DNA from: Alphaproteobacteria bacterium | Lineage (GTDB): Bacteria > Pseudomonadota > Alphaproteobacteria > Sphingomonadales > Sphingomonadaceae | DNA: 64,000 nucleotides | Assembly: GCA_018823325.1 (NCBI GenBank) | Contig: JAHJIJ010000018.1 | Coordinates: 62,001 to 126,000 of the forward strand | Reading direction: 5' to 3' | In this document: positions 19,694 through 28,936 of the stretch, piece by piece | Layout: the number at the start of each line of letters is the position of its first letter | Numbering within the stretch: the stretch's first letter is position 1 | Position numbers and translations under genes: made by a program | The notes under the pieces: model-generated | The model's database searches: none | Told to the model about the DNA's origin: nothing | Seen by the model: the letters and a program-made list of their open reading frames with translations, nothing else

Positions 19694-21444
19694 TGGGCCT
19701 CCTCTTCGTCATCCACCAATGGAGTCAACTCTGAAATATCGACATCCCGAAATGCCTCGGGATACACGCCGAGCAACGGTGCAGCGCGAGAGACAAACGC
19801 CTTCACGACCGGCGCCGCCGTGTAGGCCGCCGTCCGAATGCCGGGGAAGCGGGCACTGCCCTGCGGCTCATCCATCATCACGACCACGACATAACGCGGC
19901 GCCTCCATGGGAAAGGCCGCCGCAAAGGTCGAAACAAGCGAGCGACGGGCATAGCCGCCGTCCTTGGGCTTTTCTGCCGTACCGGTCTTTCCGCCCACCC
20001 GATAGCCCTCGGCATCGGCGTTCCGCCCCGTACCGGTCTGCACGATCATGCGCAGGAGCTGCCGCATCTTGGCACTGGTCTGCTCGGAGAACACGCGGCG
20101 AGCCTCGGGCTTTTCGCCGGGCTTGCGCTTGATGACGGTTGTGGGATGCCAGATGCCACCATTGACCAGCGCGGCATAGGCGCTCGCCAGATGCATAGGC
20201 GTCACCGCGATACCGTGGCCATAGGCCGTCGTCATGATCGTGGTGCGATACCAGCGCGCGGGAAAGAGGGTACCAGCCTGCTCACGCAACTCGATGGTCG
20301 CCGGGCGATCGAACTCAAGCGACCGATAGGCTGCCTCAAGCGGCTTTTGGCCCATTTCGTCGGCAATGCGGGCGGTGACGATGTTGCTGGAATGGACAAG
20401 TGCTTCCGGCACCGTCAGCCACCGACCCAGCGGATGATCATCCTTGATGGTGAAGCGCCCGACCGGCAGCGGCGCCGTCGCATCATAGCGCTTGCTCATG
20501 CTCACAATCACACCCGCGTCCATGGCGATGGCGAAAGAGAGGGGTTTGAACGTGGAGCCAAGCTCGTACCGCGCCTGAACGACCCGATTGCAGCGAGGAG
20601 ACATGTCGCAGGTGATCTGCCCTCGCCGCATCTTGCCGTCCGGCCCCTTGACCATCGGCGCCTCGACCGGGTCGATCCGATTGGGGTTGAATGTCGGTAG
20701 CGAGGCCATGGCCATCACTTCACCACTGCGCGAATCCAGAACGATGCCGACGGCGCCCTTGGCGTTCTGCTCGGCCATGCCCAGAGAAAGCTCTTCCTCG
20801 AGCGCGGCCTGCACACGGCTGTCGATCGAGAGTTGGAGAGGCTGCCCGCGCGTGCGCTCATCCTTGAGGCGCTCGTCAAATGCGCGCTCGACACCCATGG
20901 CGCCGAACCCGTCACGATTGACGAAGCCGACCAGATGCGCAGCGAGCGTGCGCTGAGGATAAAGTCGCTCAGCCTCGCGCGGGAATTCGATACCGATCTC
21001 ACCAAGCGCATTCACCGCCGCAACATCGCGCGGCACGGCGCGCGTACGCAGGTAATTCCACTGCCCGCCCGAGGTCAGCTTCGCGTAAAAATCGGCTTCG
21101 GACTGATCGGGGAATATGGCGTGGAGCTTGCGGGCAAGGTCGCGCGGATCGCCGAGCAGGCGATCACGACGCACCGCGATGGCATATCCGTCAATATCCC
21201 GCGCCAGCGGAACGCCGTTACGATCGACAATATCGGCGCGGCCCGGGATCGGGATCGGGCTTGCCATACGCTCGGCCTGCGTGCCGGCATCGACCCCCAT
21301 CCAGACCATTTTCGCCGCCATCACCATGGTGATCGCGGCGAAAATGAGGAGAAGGAGCATAACCCGGCCATGGGCAACTGTGACCAGATCAATCTGTTTC
21401 CGATTATCGGATCGCGGCTCCGGCCGCGCGAGAATGGTGGCCAT
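19690..21444 (-). CDS. ftsI: Peptidoglycan D,D-transpeptidase FtsI (PBP3)
   Basis: Septum-specific class B penicillin-binding protein that cross-links new peptidoglycan with FtsW. The 584-aa product has a short cytoplasmic tail, one membrane anchor near residues 25-48, a pedestal domain, and a transpeptidase domain. The active-site motifs are STFK (serine nucleophile, near residue 300), SSN in LVHSSNIVTA and KTG in GGKTGTAEKP. The ATG overlaps the ftsL-like stop as TGATG. Confidence 0.96.
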   Translation of the reverse strand: MATILARPEPRSDNRKQIDLVTVAHGRVMLLLLIFAAITMVMAAKMVWMGVDAGTQAERMASPIPIPGRADIVDRNGVPLARDIDGYAIAVRRDRLLGDPRDLARKLHAIFPDQSEADFYAKLTSGGQWNYLRTRAVPRDVAAVNALGEIGIEFPREAERLYPQRTLAAHLVGFVNRDGFGAMGVERAFDERLKDERTRGQPLQLSIDSRVQAALEEELSLGMAEQNAKGAVGIVLDSRSGEVMAMASLPTFNPNRIDPVEAPMVKGPDGKMRRGQITCDMSPRCNRVVQARYELGSTFKPLSFAIAMDAGVIVSMSKRYDATAPLPVGRFTIKDDHPLGRWLTVPEALVHSSNIVTARIADEMGQKPLEAAYRSLEFDRPATIELREQAGTLFPARWYRTTIMTTAYGHGIAVTPMHLASAYAALVNGGIWHPTTVIKRKPGEKPEARRVFSEQTSAKMRQLLRMIVQTGTGRNADAEGYRVGGKTGTAEKPKDGGYARRSLVSTFAAAFPMEAPRYVVVVMMDEPQGSARFPGIRTAAYTAAPVVKAFVSRAAPLLGVYPEAFRDVDISELTPLVDDEEEAQ

Positions 21445-22085
21445 CAGGGCACGCGGGCTTCACTCAGGGCCGGACCGCCGAGCAACTTTTCATCCAGCAA
21501 GGCGAGACGCGCGTTCTTGCGGGCCGCCGGATCCGGCTCAACCGTCTTGCGGGGCGACGCTTCGCCGGAAGCTTCCGACGCACGCGCGACGACACCGTTT
21601 CGCCGCGGCTGGCCGATGACCGGCTTCGGCTCCGCTGCGGACGCCGTCCGAATGAAGGCAAACTCTGAGGCCACCGACTCCGCGCGGCTCTGAGCCGGCT
21701 TTTCGGCAGCTTCGGCCTGAGCGGGAACAGCTGAACTCTCCGCCATAGCGGTCATGACGGGCGGGGGGCTGTATCCGCCAGACACGGGAGCCATCCGGTC
21801 CAGATTGGCCAGCGCCCGCTCATTGGGGAGGTACTGCGCCGGCCCCGGAACATAAAGCCGCAGATCACTGGTATTCCAGGCATGCAGCTGACGCATGGTC
21901 GCACGCGCGCCAAACTCCGCCTCCAGATAGCGAATATCGCTCCGGGTCCAGCGAATCTGGTCAATGGTATGGCGCACGGCGTTGCGCTCGGTCGCCACCT
22001 GCAGACTGATCAGATAGGCGGCCAGCGCTCCCATCGCGACCAAGAGAATCCACATGATGCTTTGCAAACGCTTGATGGCAATCAT
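21444..22085 (-). CDS. ftsL: FtsL-like bitopic division protein with long C-terminal tail
   Basis: The position between rsmH and ftsI, the single N-terminal membrane helix (about residues 10-28) and the following leucine-zipper-like helix (about 30-70) all match FtsL, which links FtsQ, FtsB and the FtsWI synthase. At 213 aa it is roughly twice the length of classical FtsL. The extra part, after the [19 protein letters not shown] segment, is Ala/Ser/Glu/Pro-rich and probably disordered. FtsL proteins diverge strongly, so the assignment rests on topology and context. ATGA overlap upstream, TGATG overlap downstream. Confidence 0.75.
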   Translation of the reverse strand: MIAIKRLQSIMWILLVAMGALAAYLISLQVATERNAVRHTIDQIRWTRSDIRYLEAEFGARATMRQLHAWNTSDLRLYVPGPAQYLPNERALANLDRMAPVSGGYSPPPVMTAMAESSAVPAQAEAAEKPAQSRAESVASEFAFIRTASAAEPKPVIGQPRRNGVVARASEASGEASPRKTVEPDPAARKNARLALLDEKLLGGPALSEARVP

Positions 22086-23062
22086 GATCGTGCTCCCACG
22101 GAGGCGTTCGAGGCAGGGGCTTCCGTCCGCACGGCGCTGCGCAGCGTGGCAGACCGCGAACGGGGGTTGGATCGGATCTCGGCTTCACCTGGACGGATGG
22201 CGCGAGCGGGCTTGTGAAAGGTCGGCCGGACACCGGATTTGACTTCCGGACGGTGGCGCGACCCAGCGCCTTCCTGTCCGCTGCGAGACCGCAGAAAGTT
22301 CTTCACGATGCGGTCTTCCAGACTGTGGAAGGTGACGACCGCCAGACGCCCGCCGGGCCGAAGCACGGCTTCCGCAGCATCCAGTCCCCGCTCAAGGGCA
22401 TCCAGTTCGCCGTTGAGATGAATACGAATTGCCTGAAAGGTGCGGGTCGCCGGATCGGTCTTGTCGCCGGGACGCTTGCCCAGCGCGCGATGCACCGCAC
22501 CCACAAGATCACCAACCGTCACGAGGGGGCGCGCCGCGACAATGGCACGGGCAACGCGGCGCGATTGCCGCTCTTCCCCATAATGATAGAGGACGTCGGC
22601 CAGCTCTGCCTCATCCACCCGATTGAGAAACTCGGCAGCCGTCTCGCCCGACTGGCTCATCCGCATATCCAGCGGCGCGTCGGGAAAGCGGAAGGAGAAG
22701 CCGCGATGCCCACGGTCAAGCTGCATTGAGGACACGCCGATGTCCAGCGTCACACCATCCACGGAATCGACGCCAGCCTCAGCCAGCAAGCGATCCATTT
22801 GCGCAAAATTGCCCGACAGCAGCGTGATCGCGCCACCACTTGCAGCAACGACAGCCTGCCCTTCTGCAATCGCGTCAGGATCCTGATCGATTGCGAAGAC
22901 ATGGGCGCCGTGCGCGGCCATGGCGCGGCTGTACCCGCCGGCACCGAATGTGCCGTCGACGTGACGCTCGCCAGGGGCAATGGCGAGCGCGTCCAGCACT
23001 TCGTCGAGCAGCACGGGGCGGTGCGGCTCGGCCGGCGGGTTCGCGGGGGAGAGAGCATTCAT
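22082..23062 (-). CDS. rsmH: 16S rRNA (cytosine-1402-N4)-methyltransferase RsmH
   Basis: SAM-dependent methyltransferase that modifies C1402 in the ribosomal decoding centre. The 326-aa product begins [26 protein letters not shown], with the SAM-binding motif [11 protein letters not shown], followed by [21 protein letters not shown] and [15 protein letters not shown]. The ATG at 23062 overlaps the mraZ stop as TGATG and is preferred over an upstream frame extension to 23110 that lies within mraZ. Confidence 0.96.
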   Translation of the reverse strand: MNALSPANPPAEPHRPVLLDEVLDALAIAPGERHVDGTFGAGGYSRAMAAHGAHVFAIDQDPDAIAEGQAVVAASGGAITLLSGNFAQMDRLLAEAGVDSVDGVTLDIGVSSMQLDRGHRGFSFRFPDAPLDMRMSQSGETAAEFLNRVDEAELADVLYHYGEERQSRRVARAIVAARPLVTVGDLVGAVHRALGKRPGDKTDPATRTFQAIRIHLNGELDALERGLDAAEAVLRPGGRLAVVTFHSLEDRIVKNFLRSRSGQEGAGSRHRPEVKSGVRPTFHKPARAIRPGEAEIRSNPRSRSATLRSAVRTEAPASNASVGARS

Positions 23063-23559
23063 CAATGCGCCTCCCGCTTGGACTTGAGCTCTTCCAGGAA
23101 CGTCTCGCATTCCTCGATGGCGAGCAGATTGGCCGTGTTTTCAGCAAGGAAACGCTCGGGGCTCCAGAGCTGAACCAGGCGACCGCCACCGACGATGAAG
23201 ACGGCATCGGTAATTCCGTAGAGGCGCCGAAAAGCCGGCGGCAGAGTGAATCTGCCGCCGGAGTCGATGGTGACCGTCTTGATGGTGCTCCAGAAGTTCG
23301 CATCGGCCATTTCGGCGTCGAAATCCTCGCCGCGGGTCATGGCGATCCGGGCGGTTTCATCAAACTTGTTCTGGAAGAAATCGAGCTGGCGGCTGCCGAA
23401 CAGGGACACATATTTGCGGGTGGGGTCTGCCCGCACGAGCATATTGCCGGGCTGGGTGCTGTGCTCATTGAGAACGGAGCGGAATGACATGGGCAGCGCG
23501 AAGCGCCCCTTGCCATCCAGGGCGCTGGCCCCGTTCCCCATGAAATAAGCCGATGACAC
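23062..23559 (-). CDS. mraZ: Transcriptional regulator MraZ
   Basis: AbrB/SpoVT-like DNA-binding protein that in E. coli represses its own dcw promoter. The 165-aa product has two MraZ repeats with DGKGRFALP near the N-terminus and [15 protein letters not shown] in the second half. I chose GTG at 23559, giving [19 protein letters not shown]. An AGGGAG lies 8 bases upstream and the following residues line up with the usual MFRG start of MraZ; an ATG at 23541 is a shorter alternative. It is the first gene of the dcw cluster and is preceded by an array of possible MraZ boxes. Confidence 0.93.
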   Translation of the reverse strand: MSSAYFMGNGASALDGKGRFALPMSFRSVLNEHSTQPGNMLVRADPTRKYVSLFGSRQLDFFQNKFDETARIAMTRGEDFDAEMADANFWSTIKTVTIDSGGRFTLPPAFRRLYGITDAVFIVGGGRLVQLWSPERFLAENTANLLAIEECETFLEELKSKREAH

Positions 23560-23679
23560 CCAACGAACTCCCTGCGCGGGCGCACGTTTTCCCGCTCCGG
23601 AAAGCACTGAAGCTCACCGGCCCTTAGACTCGCGAAAATACGAGCGCCCCTAGGCATGCAGTGTTAGCAGCACGCGCCC

Positions 23680-23745
23680 GGGGAGAAAAGGGAGAATCTT
23701 GGATAGAGTGGGAAATGATGGGAAATTCTTGGGCAGATCAGGGAG
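23680..23745. promoter_or_regulatory. Array of GGGA repeats at ~10-base spacing: candidate MraZ boxes
   Basis: On the plus strand, GGG(A/C) or TGGA elements begin at 23681, 23690, 23701, 23710, 23720, 23731 and 23741, which is spacing of 9-11 bases. The best copies read TGGGA or TGGGC. E. coli MraZ binds TGGGN repeats separated by five bases, which has the same 10-base period. The array lies about 120-185 bases upstream of the mraZ start, immediately past and partly over the end of the upstream gene. It is on the strand opposite to mraZ transcription, which I recall as unlike E. coli. GANTC sites occur at 23627-23631 and 23694-23698. Confidence 0.55.
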
Positions 23746-25132
23746 GATTTGCCTCCGTTTGCCGTATGTTCTTTTTATGATCTTCATTTGTATTTTGGAT
23801 CGGCTGGGCAAACAGGGGACGGCGCACCACAGGGAGCGAAACGAGGGACAGCGCCAGCAGCAGAAGCAAAGCCGAGCGAAGGCCGAGAACGAGCGACTCT
23901 TCACCCCTCATCCATCCAGTGAACCCGATGGACGAAAAGGCTTCACTCCGCAGCCAGGCCGAGAGCAACTCCGGCGCATCGCTTGTCCGGTCACGACGGC
24001 TGACGGCATCGTGCGACGCAAGCGTCCAGAGCCGATCATCGATCCAGTCAGCGTCCGCAATGAGGAGTGCGCGGCCCTCCCCCGGCTGGCATCTGGCGAT
24101 AAGGCCGTCCTCGGCGAGTACGCAATCGGATGACCCCGCCCGGACCTGAAAGCGCGATGCGCCCGCCAGCTGGAGCAAGGCGCCCGATGCCAATATCCGG
24201 CGATCAACGGCGTCCGCGCCATGGCCGTCCCCATGACTGCCCGCGCTCACTTCCGCTGCTTCCAGTCGCAACCCCCAATGAGTCAGCAGCGGATCAAGCA
24301 GGCTGGTGAGCGGCGCCCGCGCCGGATGCGCCAGTGGGCGTGGGTCCGGCCAGAGAAGCAGCGGATCGGCCAGAATGACAGCCAGGCCGCCCCGGCGCAC
24401 CCAGCTATCCAGCGCGACCAGCTCCTCAGGGGCCATGGCGCGAGGCTGGGCGAGGAGGATCACGTCTAGCTCGGCGAGACTTTGTTCGCTCAACGCGTCG
24501 AGAGGGTGAATACGCGCCTGCGGCTCAAGCACTTGCAACAGCGGAGAGCGCAGACCGATCGACTCGGCCGCCGGGAGTCCGAGCACAGCCCCCATCGCCA
24601 CACCCTGCAACGGAAGTGCCGAGAAGAGGCCAACCTTGCGCCACTCCGCATCCGTACTTTGGGACGCTGCCTCCCGCAACGCTGGCACGCCCGCGTTTGC
24701 CACCAGCAACGACGCGGCTCCAAGTCCCAATGCCGCGATGAGCCGCACTGACCTCGATCGCCTATCGACCGTTGTCCAGACGCCGGCGACGAGCACTAGC
24801 CCCAGCGCCAGCGCGACCATGCCCGCCCATGGCGGACGGATCGCGGACTGAGCGAGCAACAACAGCGCAGGCAGGGTGACGACGGCCCAGATCATAGCGG
24901 CGTTTAACCAGGGACGTAGGGAGCCTGTGTCGATCCCGCCATGTTCGACAGCTTGCCGGCGACAGCGCGCCAGAAGAACATATGAAAATATGATGGCGCC
25001 CGTGCCCGGCAACAGCCAATCCAGCGGATCAAGCCGGCCAGTCCACAAGGCTGTGCCCGTCAACCCGAGAAGCAGCGCCAGTGCAGCGGGGACCAGCGTG
25101 ACCGCCAGCAACAGGACATTGCGGAGCATCAC
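23738..25132 (-). CDS. GldG-like membrane protein of unknown function
   Basis: This 464-aa protein has about five hydrophobic segments in its first 150 residues. A soluble domain (about 165-400) resembles the ABC-transporter auxiliary (GldG/DUF4350) type, with VILLAQPRAMAPEELVALDSWVRRGG-like sequence and a DADWIDDRLW stretch. A C-terminal membrane helix spans about 415-437. GldG-type proteins normally work with an ABC ATPase and permease; none is encoded here. The frame opens with GTG at 25132 followed by ATG; no strong ribosome site is seen. It lies downstream of a small membrane protein gene and cysteine synthase, and just upstream of the mraZ repeats. Confidence 0.72.
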   Translation of the reverse strand: MMLRNVLLLAVTLVPAALALLLGLTGTALWTGRLDPLDWLLPGTGAIIFSYVLLARCRRQAVEHGGIDTGSLRPWLNAAMIWAVVTLPALLLLAQSAIRPPWAGMVALALGLVLVAGVWTTVDRRSRSVRLIAALGLGAASLLVANAGVPALREAASQSTDAEWRKVGLFSALPLQGVAMGAVLGLPAAESIGLRSPLLQVLEPQARIHPLDALSEQSLAELDVILLAQPRAMAPEELVALDSWVRRGGLAVILADPLLLWPDPRPLAHPARAPLTSLLDPLLTHWGLRLEAAEVSAGSHGDGHGADAVDRRILASGALLQLAGASRFQVRAGSSDCVLAEDGLIARCQPGEGRALLIADADWIDDRLWTLASHDAVSRRDRTSDAPELLSAWLRSEAFSSIGFTGWMRGEESLVLGLRSALLLLLALSLVSLPVVRRPLFAQPIQNTNEDHKKNIRQTEANPP

Positions 25133-25150
25133 CGAAATCTGGCCGCAGCG

Positions 25151-25567
25151 TCAGGGCGTCTGCGGCGATTGGGACTGGGGCTGCTCGCGATCCTGATCCA
25201 TCCGTTCGCGCAACTGCGGGTCCGGCTCGAGATCGGGAACGGGGGACGGGAGGATAGGCGTACTGCTTTCCGGCGTGGTTGGCGTCACGCCAAGATCGGC
25301 AAGCGGCTCATTGTTCGTCGATGCCTGGCTCGCGGCGCTATTGCCGCCCGACTGAAGGGATGCAGACGGCACATCGGCCGACGTCGCCGCGCTCTCGCTG
25401 CCGCCATCCTTGCGAACGGCATCCACGATAAGATTGGCGAGCGTGACGACGAGCAACACGGCAGCCAGTCCTACCAGTCCGATCTGGACCCGCTGCAGCT
25501 CTTCGCGATGGGCGCGGACGTCTCCCTTCCGGCTCAATGCGTCCCGCTCGGTCCGACCGTCCGACAT
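25151..25567 (-). CDS. Small single-pass membrane protein
   Basis: No family recognised. The 138-aa product (start MSDGRTERDALSRK) has a charged cytoplasmic N-terminus, one membrane helix near residues 30-50 (IGLVGLAAVLLVVTLANLIV), and a Ser/Pro/Thr/Gln-rich tail ending in an acidic, then Gln-rich, stretch, probably periplasmic and disordered. ATG at 25567 has AGGGAG six bases upstream; an adjacent ATG at 25570 is possible. It lies 10 bases downstream of cysK and 18 bases upstream of the GldG-like gene, so all three may be co-transcribed. Confidence 0.65.
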   Translation of the reverse strand: MSDGRTERDALSRKGDVRAHREELQRVQIGLVGLAAVLLVVTLANLIVDAVRKDGGSESAATSADVPSASLQSGGNSAASQASTNNEPLADLGVTPTTPESSTPILPSPVPDLEPDPQLRERMDQDREQPQSQSPQTP

Positions 25568-25577
25568 CATGCGCTCC

Positions 25578-26564
25578 CTAGTCTGTCAGCCATGGGAATG
25601 GCGTGAGCCCTTTGGAAACCAGCCAGTCGCGATTGTAAAGCGTCGAGAGATAACGCAGGCCCGTGTCGCAAAGAATGGTCACGACGCGGCTGCCGGGGCC
25701 GAGCTGCCGCCCCAGAGCGACGGCACCGGCGACGTTGATGCCGGTGGAGAGGCCGACGCACAGGCCCTCGCCCATCAGCTTTTCCACCCAGAACATGCCT
25801 TCCTCATCGGACATGCGGAACTGCGTATCGACCGGCGCGCCCTCGAGATTGGCGGTGATCCGCCCCTGCCCGATGCCCTCGGCAACCGACGAACCCTCGG
25901 CCTTCAGCTCGCCATGCGCGTAATAATTGTAGAGCGCGGCCCCATAAGGATCGGTCAGCGCAATGGTGACGGCCTCGCTCTTCTGCTTGAGGCCCAGCCC
26001 GACACCGGCCAGCGTACCGCCCGTGCCTGCTGCGCAGGTGAAGCCATCAATGTGGCCATCCATCTGCGCCCAGATTTCCTCAGCCGTGCCGACGATATGG
26101 GCCTTGCGGTTGGCAATGTTGTCGAACTGATTGGCCCAGATCGCATTCGGCGTTTCCTCGGCCAGCCGGCGGGACGTGTGCACGAAATGACCGGGGTTGG
26201 AATAAGGCGCGGCGGGAACGAGTACGAGTTCGGCACCCAGCGCCCGCAGCGTATCCATCTTCTCCCGGCTCTGCGTCTCGGGCATGACGATGATCGTGCG
26301 ATAGCCCTTTGCATTGCCGACAAGCGCAAGGCCGATACCCGTGTTCCCCGCCGTTCCCTCGACGATCGTGCCGCCGGGCCGGAGCAGGCCCTTCTCCTCG
26401 GCATCCTCGACAATGAACAGCGCGGCACGGTCCTTGACCGACGCACCGGGGTTCATGAACTCGCATTTTCCGAAGATCTCGGCGCCGCTGGCCTCCGACG
26501 GTCCCGCCAGGCGAACGAGAGGCGTATTGCCGATAAGGGAGAGCGTGTTGGGATGGACGGTCAT
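25578..26564 (-). CDS. cysK: Cysteine synthase A (O-acetylserine sulfhydrylase)
   Basis: PLP-dependent fold-type II enzyme that makes L-cysteine from O-acetylserine and sulfide. The 328-aa product shows the PLP lysine in NPGASVKDRAA near residue 43, the substrate loop EGTAGNTGIGLAL, and the phosphate-binding loop CAAGTGGTLAGVG near 180. Length is normal. A 95-base gap separates it from tatC. Some relatives (CysM, cystathionine beta-synthase-like proteins) share these motifs, so the exact sulfur donor is inferred. Confidence 0.88.
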   Translation of the reverse strand: MTVHPNTLSLIGNTPLVRLAGPSEASGAEIFGKCEFMNPGASVKDRAALFIVEDAEEKGLLRPGGTIVEGTAGNTGIGLALVGNAKGYRTIIVMPETQSREKMDTLRALGAELVLVPAAPYSNPGHFVHTSRRLAEETPNAIWANQFDNIANRKAHIVGTAEEIWAQMDGHIDGFTCAAGTGGTLAGVGLGLKQKSEAVTIALTDPYGAALYNYYAHGELKAEGSSVAEGIGQGRITANLEGAPVDTQFRMSDEEGMFWVEKLMGEGLCVGLSTGINVAGAVALGRQLGPGSRVVTILCDTGLRYLSTLYNRDWLVSKGLTPFPWLTD

Positions 26565-26659
26565 ACAGACTGACTAGGACGACAAGACGCGCTCGGCAAG
26601 GAAGGAGATATCACGGCCAGCGCAAGCATAACTTGCATCGCCAAACCGCAAAGCTCCTA

Positions 26660-27448
26660 TCATTCCGAGCTGACGAGTGCCTGCTCTTCCTCGGCTTTCT
26701 CACGCGCGTTGCGGCGATCGGTGAACCAGATGAAGATCAGTGTCAGCTCGTAAAGCAGGCAAAGCGGTATCGCCAGCATCAGCTGCGAGACGACATCCGG
26801 CGGCGTGATGACCGCTGCCACGGCAACAGCGCCGACAATGAAGTAGCGGCGCGCGCCCACCAGTTGCGCGCGGGAGACAATGCCCGCGCGATTGAGCAGC
26901 ATCATCAGCACCGGCAACAGAAAACTGATCCCGAACGCGAGGATGAACTGCATGACCAGGCTGAGATAACTGTCGATGCTCGGCAGCGCCTCAAGCTGCA
27001 AACCACCGGCGTCCCCTTGGAAACGCAGGAAAAAGTGGAAAGCCGTCGGCATGACAAGATAATAAGCGAAGGCCGCTCCCCCGACGAACAATACGGGCGT
27101 TGCCAGCAGGAAGGGGAGCAGGGCGCGCTTTTCCTTGGCATAGAGGCCCGGCGCAACGAAGGCCCAAAGCTGATTGGCGGTAATGGGGAACGAGATGAAG
27201 AATGCCCCGAACATGGCCACCTTCAACTCCACGAAGAAGGCCTCGTAGAGCTTGGTGTAAACCAGCTTTCCTACACTATCCCCAAAGCCCTGCTTGAGGG
27301 GCTCGACGAGGAATCCAAGAATCTCGCTAGCGAAATAATAGCAGACGGCGCCCGAAATGATGAGCGCAGCCACGCAAAGCAGGAGCCGCTTCCTCAGTTC
27401 GATCAAATGATCAAGCAGCGGGGCCTTGGTGTCGTCAATATCGTTCAT
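26660..27448 (-). CDS. tatC: Sec-independent protein translocase TatC
   Basis: Polytopic receptor of the twin-arginine translocase that recognises RR signal peptides. The 262-aa product has the N-terminal family motif [13 protein letters not shown], about six membrane helices, the FVEPLKQ-like region [11 protein letters not shown] and the periplasmic VKVAMFG-type loop. The ATG overlaps the tatB stop as ATGA. The order tatA-tatB-tatC downstream of scpB is typical of alphaproteobacteria. Confidence 0.96.
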   Translation of the reverse strand: MNDIDDTKAPLLDHLIELRKRLLLCVAALIISGAVCYYFASEILGFLVEPLKQGFGDSVGKLVYTKLYEAFFVELKVAMFGAFFISFPITANQLWAFVAPGLYAKEKRALLPFLLATPVLFVGGAAFAYYLVMPTAFHFFLRFQGDAGGLQLEALPSIDSYLSLVMQFILAFGISFLLPVLMMLLNRAGIVSRAQLVGARRYFIVGAVAVAAVITPPDVVSQLMLAIPLCLLYELTLIFIWFTDRRNAREKAEEEQALVSSE

Positions 27449-27921
27449 GCCGTGCGCGATCCGGTAGGTCCGTCAGACATATCGAGCGGCAAGCTCGCCT
27501 GATCCGCATCATCTTTCCGATCCTTCGAATCGGAGACTTCAGGCCCGGTGCTTTCATCTCGTGCGGATTCCACCGTGAGGTCTGCCGCTGGAGCGGCCTT
27601 GTCGTCCGCAACCAGCTCCGGTGCGATCAGGCTTGGTTCCGCCGCTTCCGACGTCGAATCCGACGCCTCACCTCCAGCGTCGGTCTTGCGTGTCTCGTTC
27701 ATGATCTTCTGGTTCTGGGCCGCCCACTGCTTCTGCAGCTCTTCCAGTTCGGCCTCACGGACCATCGCATCGATGCCGCTGCGGAAGTGGCGTGCCATTC
27801 CGCGCGCTTTCCCGACCACTTGTCCAAATTTGTAAAGCGCGCGCGGCAAATCCTTGGGGCCGATCACGAGGACCGCCACCACCGCAATCAGCAGCAGCTC
27901 TGTCGAAGCGATGTCAAACAT
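27445..27921 (-). CDS. tatB: Sec-independent protein translocase TatB
   Basis: Membrane subunit that pairs with TatC in the substrate receptor. The 158-aa product begins [26 protein letters not shown], with the membrane helix and the Glu of the FDIxxxE motif that mark TatB rather than TatA. An amphipathic helix follows, and then a long Asp/Ala/Ser-rich tail. Overlaps tatC by ATGA; the start is 29 bases downstream of tatA. Confidence 0.95.
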   Translation of the reverse strand: MFDIASTELLLIAVVAVLVIGPKDLPRALYKFGQVVGKARGMARHFRSGIDAMVREAELEELQKQWAAQNQKIMNETRKTDAGGEASDSTSEAAEPSLIAPELVADDKAAPAADLTVESARDESTGPEVSDSKDRKDDADQASLPLDMSDGPTGSRTA

Positions 27922-27950
27922 GACCGGTTGGCCTGATCAGCCTGCCCGGA

Positions 27951-28193
27951 TCAGCTATCGAGCTTCTGCTCTTCGCGCGTCGCAGTTTGCTCAGCGGGCG
28001 CGGATTGACGATCGATGCGTTGCGCAGGCTTGGCCGCGCTCGCTGTCTCGCCCTCATCATCCGAAAGGCCCTTCTTGAAGCTCTTAATACCCTTGGCGAC
28101 ATCGCCCATCAGACTGGAGATGCGTCCGCCGCCGAACAGCAGCACGATCACCAGCACCAGCACGACCCAGTGAATCGGGGAACCGAAACCCAT
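27951..28193 (-). CDS. tatA: Sec-independent protein translocase TatA
   Basis: Small subunit whose oligomers form the Tat export pathway. The 80-aa product has a short N-terminal membrane helix ([17 protein letters not shown]), the FGGGRI hinge and an amphipathic helix ([16 protein letters not shown]), then an acidic/polar tail. ATG at 28193 has AGGAG seven bases upstream. First gene of the tatABC set, 95 bases from scpB. Confidence 0.95.
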   Translation of the reverse strand: MGFGSPIHWVVLVLVIVLLFGGGRISSLMGDVAKGIKSFKKGLSDDEGETASAAKPAQRIDRQSAPAEQTATREEQKLDS

Positions 28194-28288
28194 CAGAAAT
28201 CTCCTGTGAATGCTCTATAACTAGGCCCTGCGCGTGCATTGCGCAATGGCCATACCGGCACGATGGCTTGCTTCCGCACAGCGGACAC

Positions 28289-28936
28289 TCAAGATTCGTC
28301 CCCTTCATCTTCTTCGTCTTTTTCCAGCAACGACTGGGATTCGAGCGATTCCATCGCGAGATCTACCGGATCAAGCAGGCCTGCGGCGCGCAGATCCTCG
28401 ATGCCGGGGAGATCGCGGCGGCTTGAAAGGCCGAAATGGCTCAGAAAATCAGGGGTTGTGGCGTAAGTCAGCGGGCGCCCCGGCACTTCGCGACGCCCAG
28501 CCGGACGAATCCAGCCTGCCTCCATCAGCACGTCCAATGTACCCTTGGCGACCTGCACGCCGCGAATCGCCTCAATCTCGGCGCGACTTACCGGCTCATG
28601 ATAGGCAATGATCGCCAGCGTCTCGACCGCGGCACGGCTGAGCTTGCGCGGCTCCTCGCGTTCACGGCGCAGGATGTGGCTGAGATCAGCCGCAGTCTGG
28701 AAATGCCAGCGCCCGCCCCGCTCGACCAGTTCGATGCCACGGCCCGCATAACGCGCTGCGAGCGCTGCGAGGCAGGGGCGCACATCGCCATCCAGTCCGG
28801 CATGGCGCGCGATCTCGAGAACGCTCAACGGCGCCTCGGCGGCGAAGAGCACTGCTTCCACCAGACGCTCAGCATCAGCGGGAGGGTCTGCGATCGTGCC
28901 GGCCGCGCGATCAGGCAGATGATCGGACTCGCTCAT
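28289..28936 (-). CDS. scpB: Segregation and condensation protein B
   Basis: Winged-helix partner of ScpA in the SMC condensin complex that compacts the chromosome. The 215-aa product (MSESDHLPDRAAGTI) contains the family core AERLVEAVLFAAEAPLS, SRAAVETLAIIAYHEPVSRAEIEAIRGVQV and GRPLTYATTPDFLSHFGLSS. The C-terminus is Glu/Asp-rich. ATG at 28936 overlaps the scpA stop as ATGA; the frame extends upstream to 29107 only inside scpA. Confidence 0.94.
   Translation of the reverse strand: MSESDHLPDRAAGTIADPPADAERLVEAVLFAAEAPLSVLEIARHAGLDGDVRPCLAALAARYAGRGIELVERGGRWHFQTAADLSHILRREREEPRKLSRAAVETLAIIAYHEPVSRAEIEAIRGVQVAKGTLDVLMEAGWIRPAGRREVPGRPLTYATTPDFLSHFGLSSRRDLPGIEDLRAAGLLDPVDLAMESLESQSLLEKDEEDEGDES

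Noticed and set aside
23650..23904. 84-aa minus-strand open frame
   Set aside because: Overlaps the end of the GldG-like gene in another frame and the repeat array; no ribosome site.
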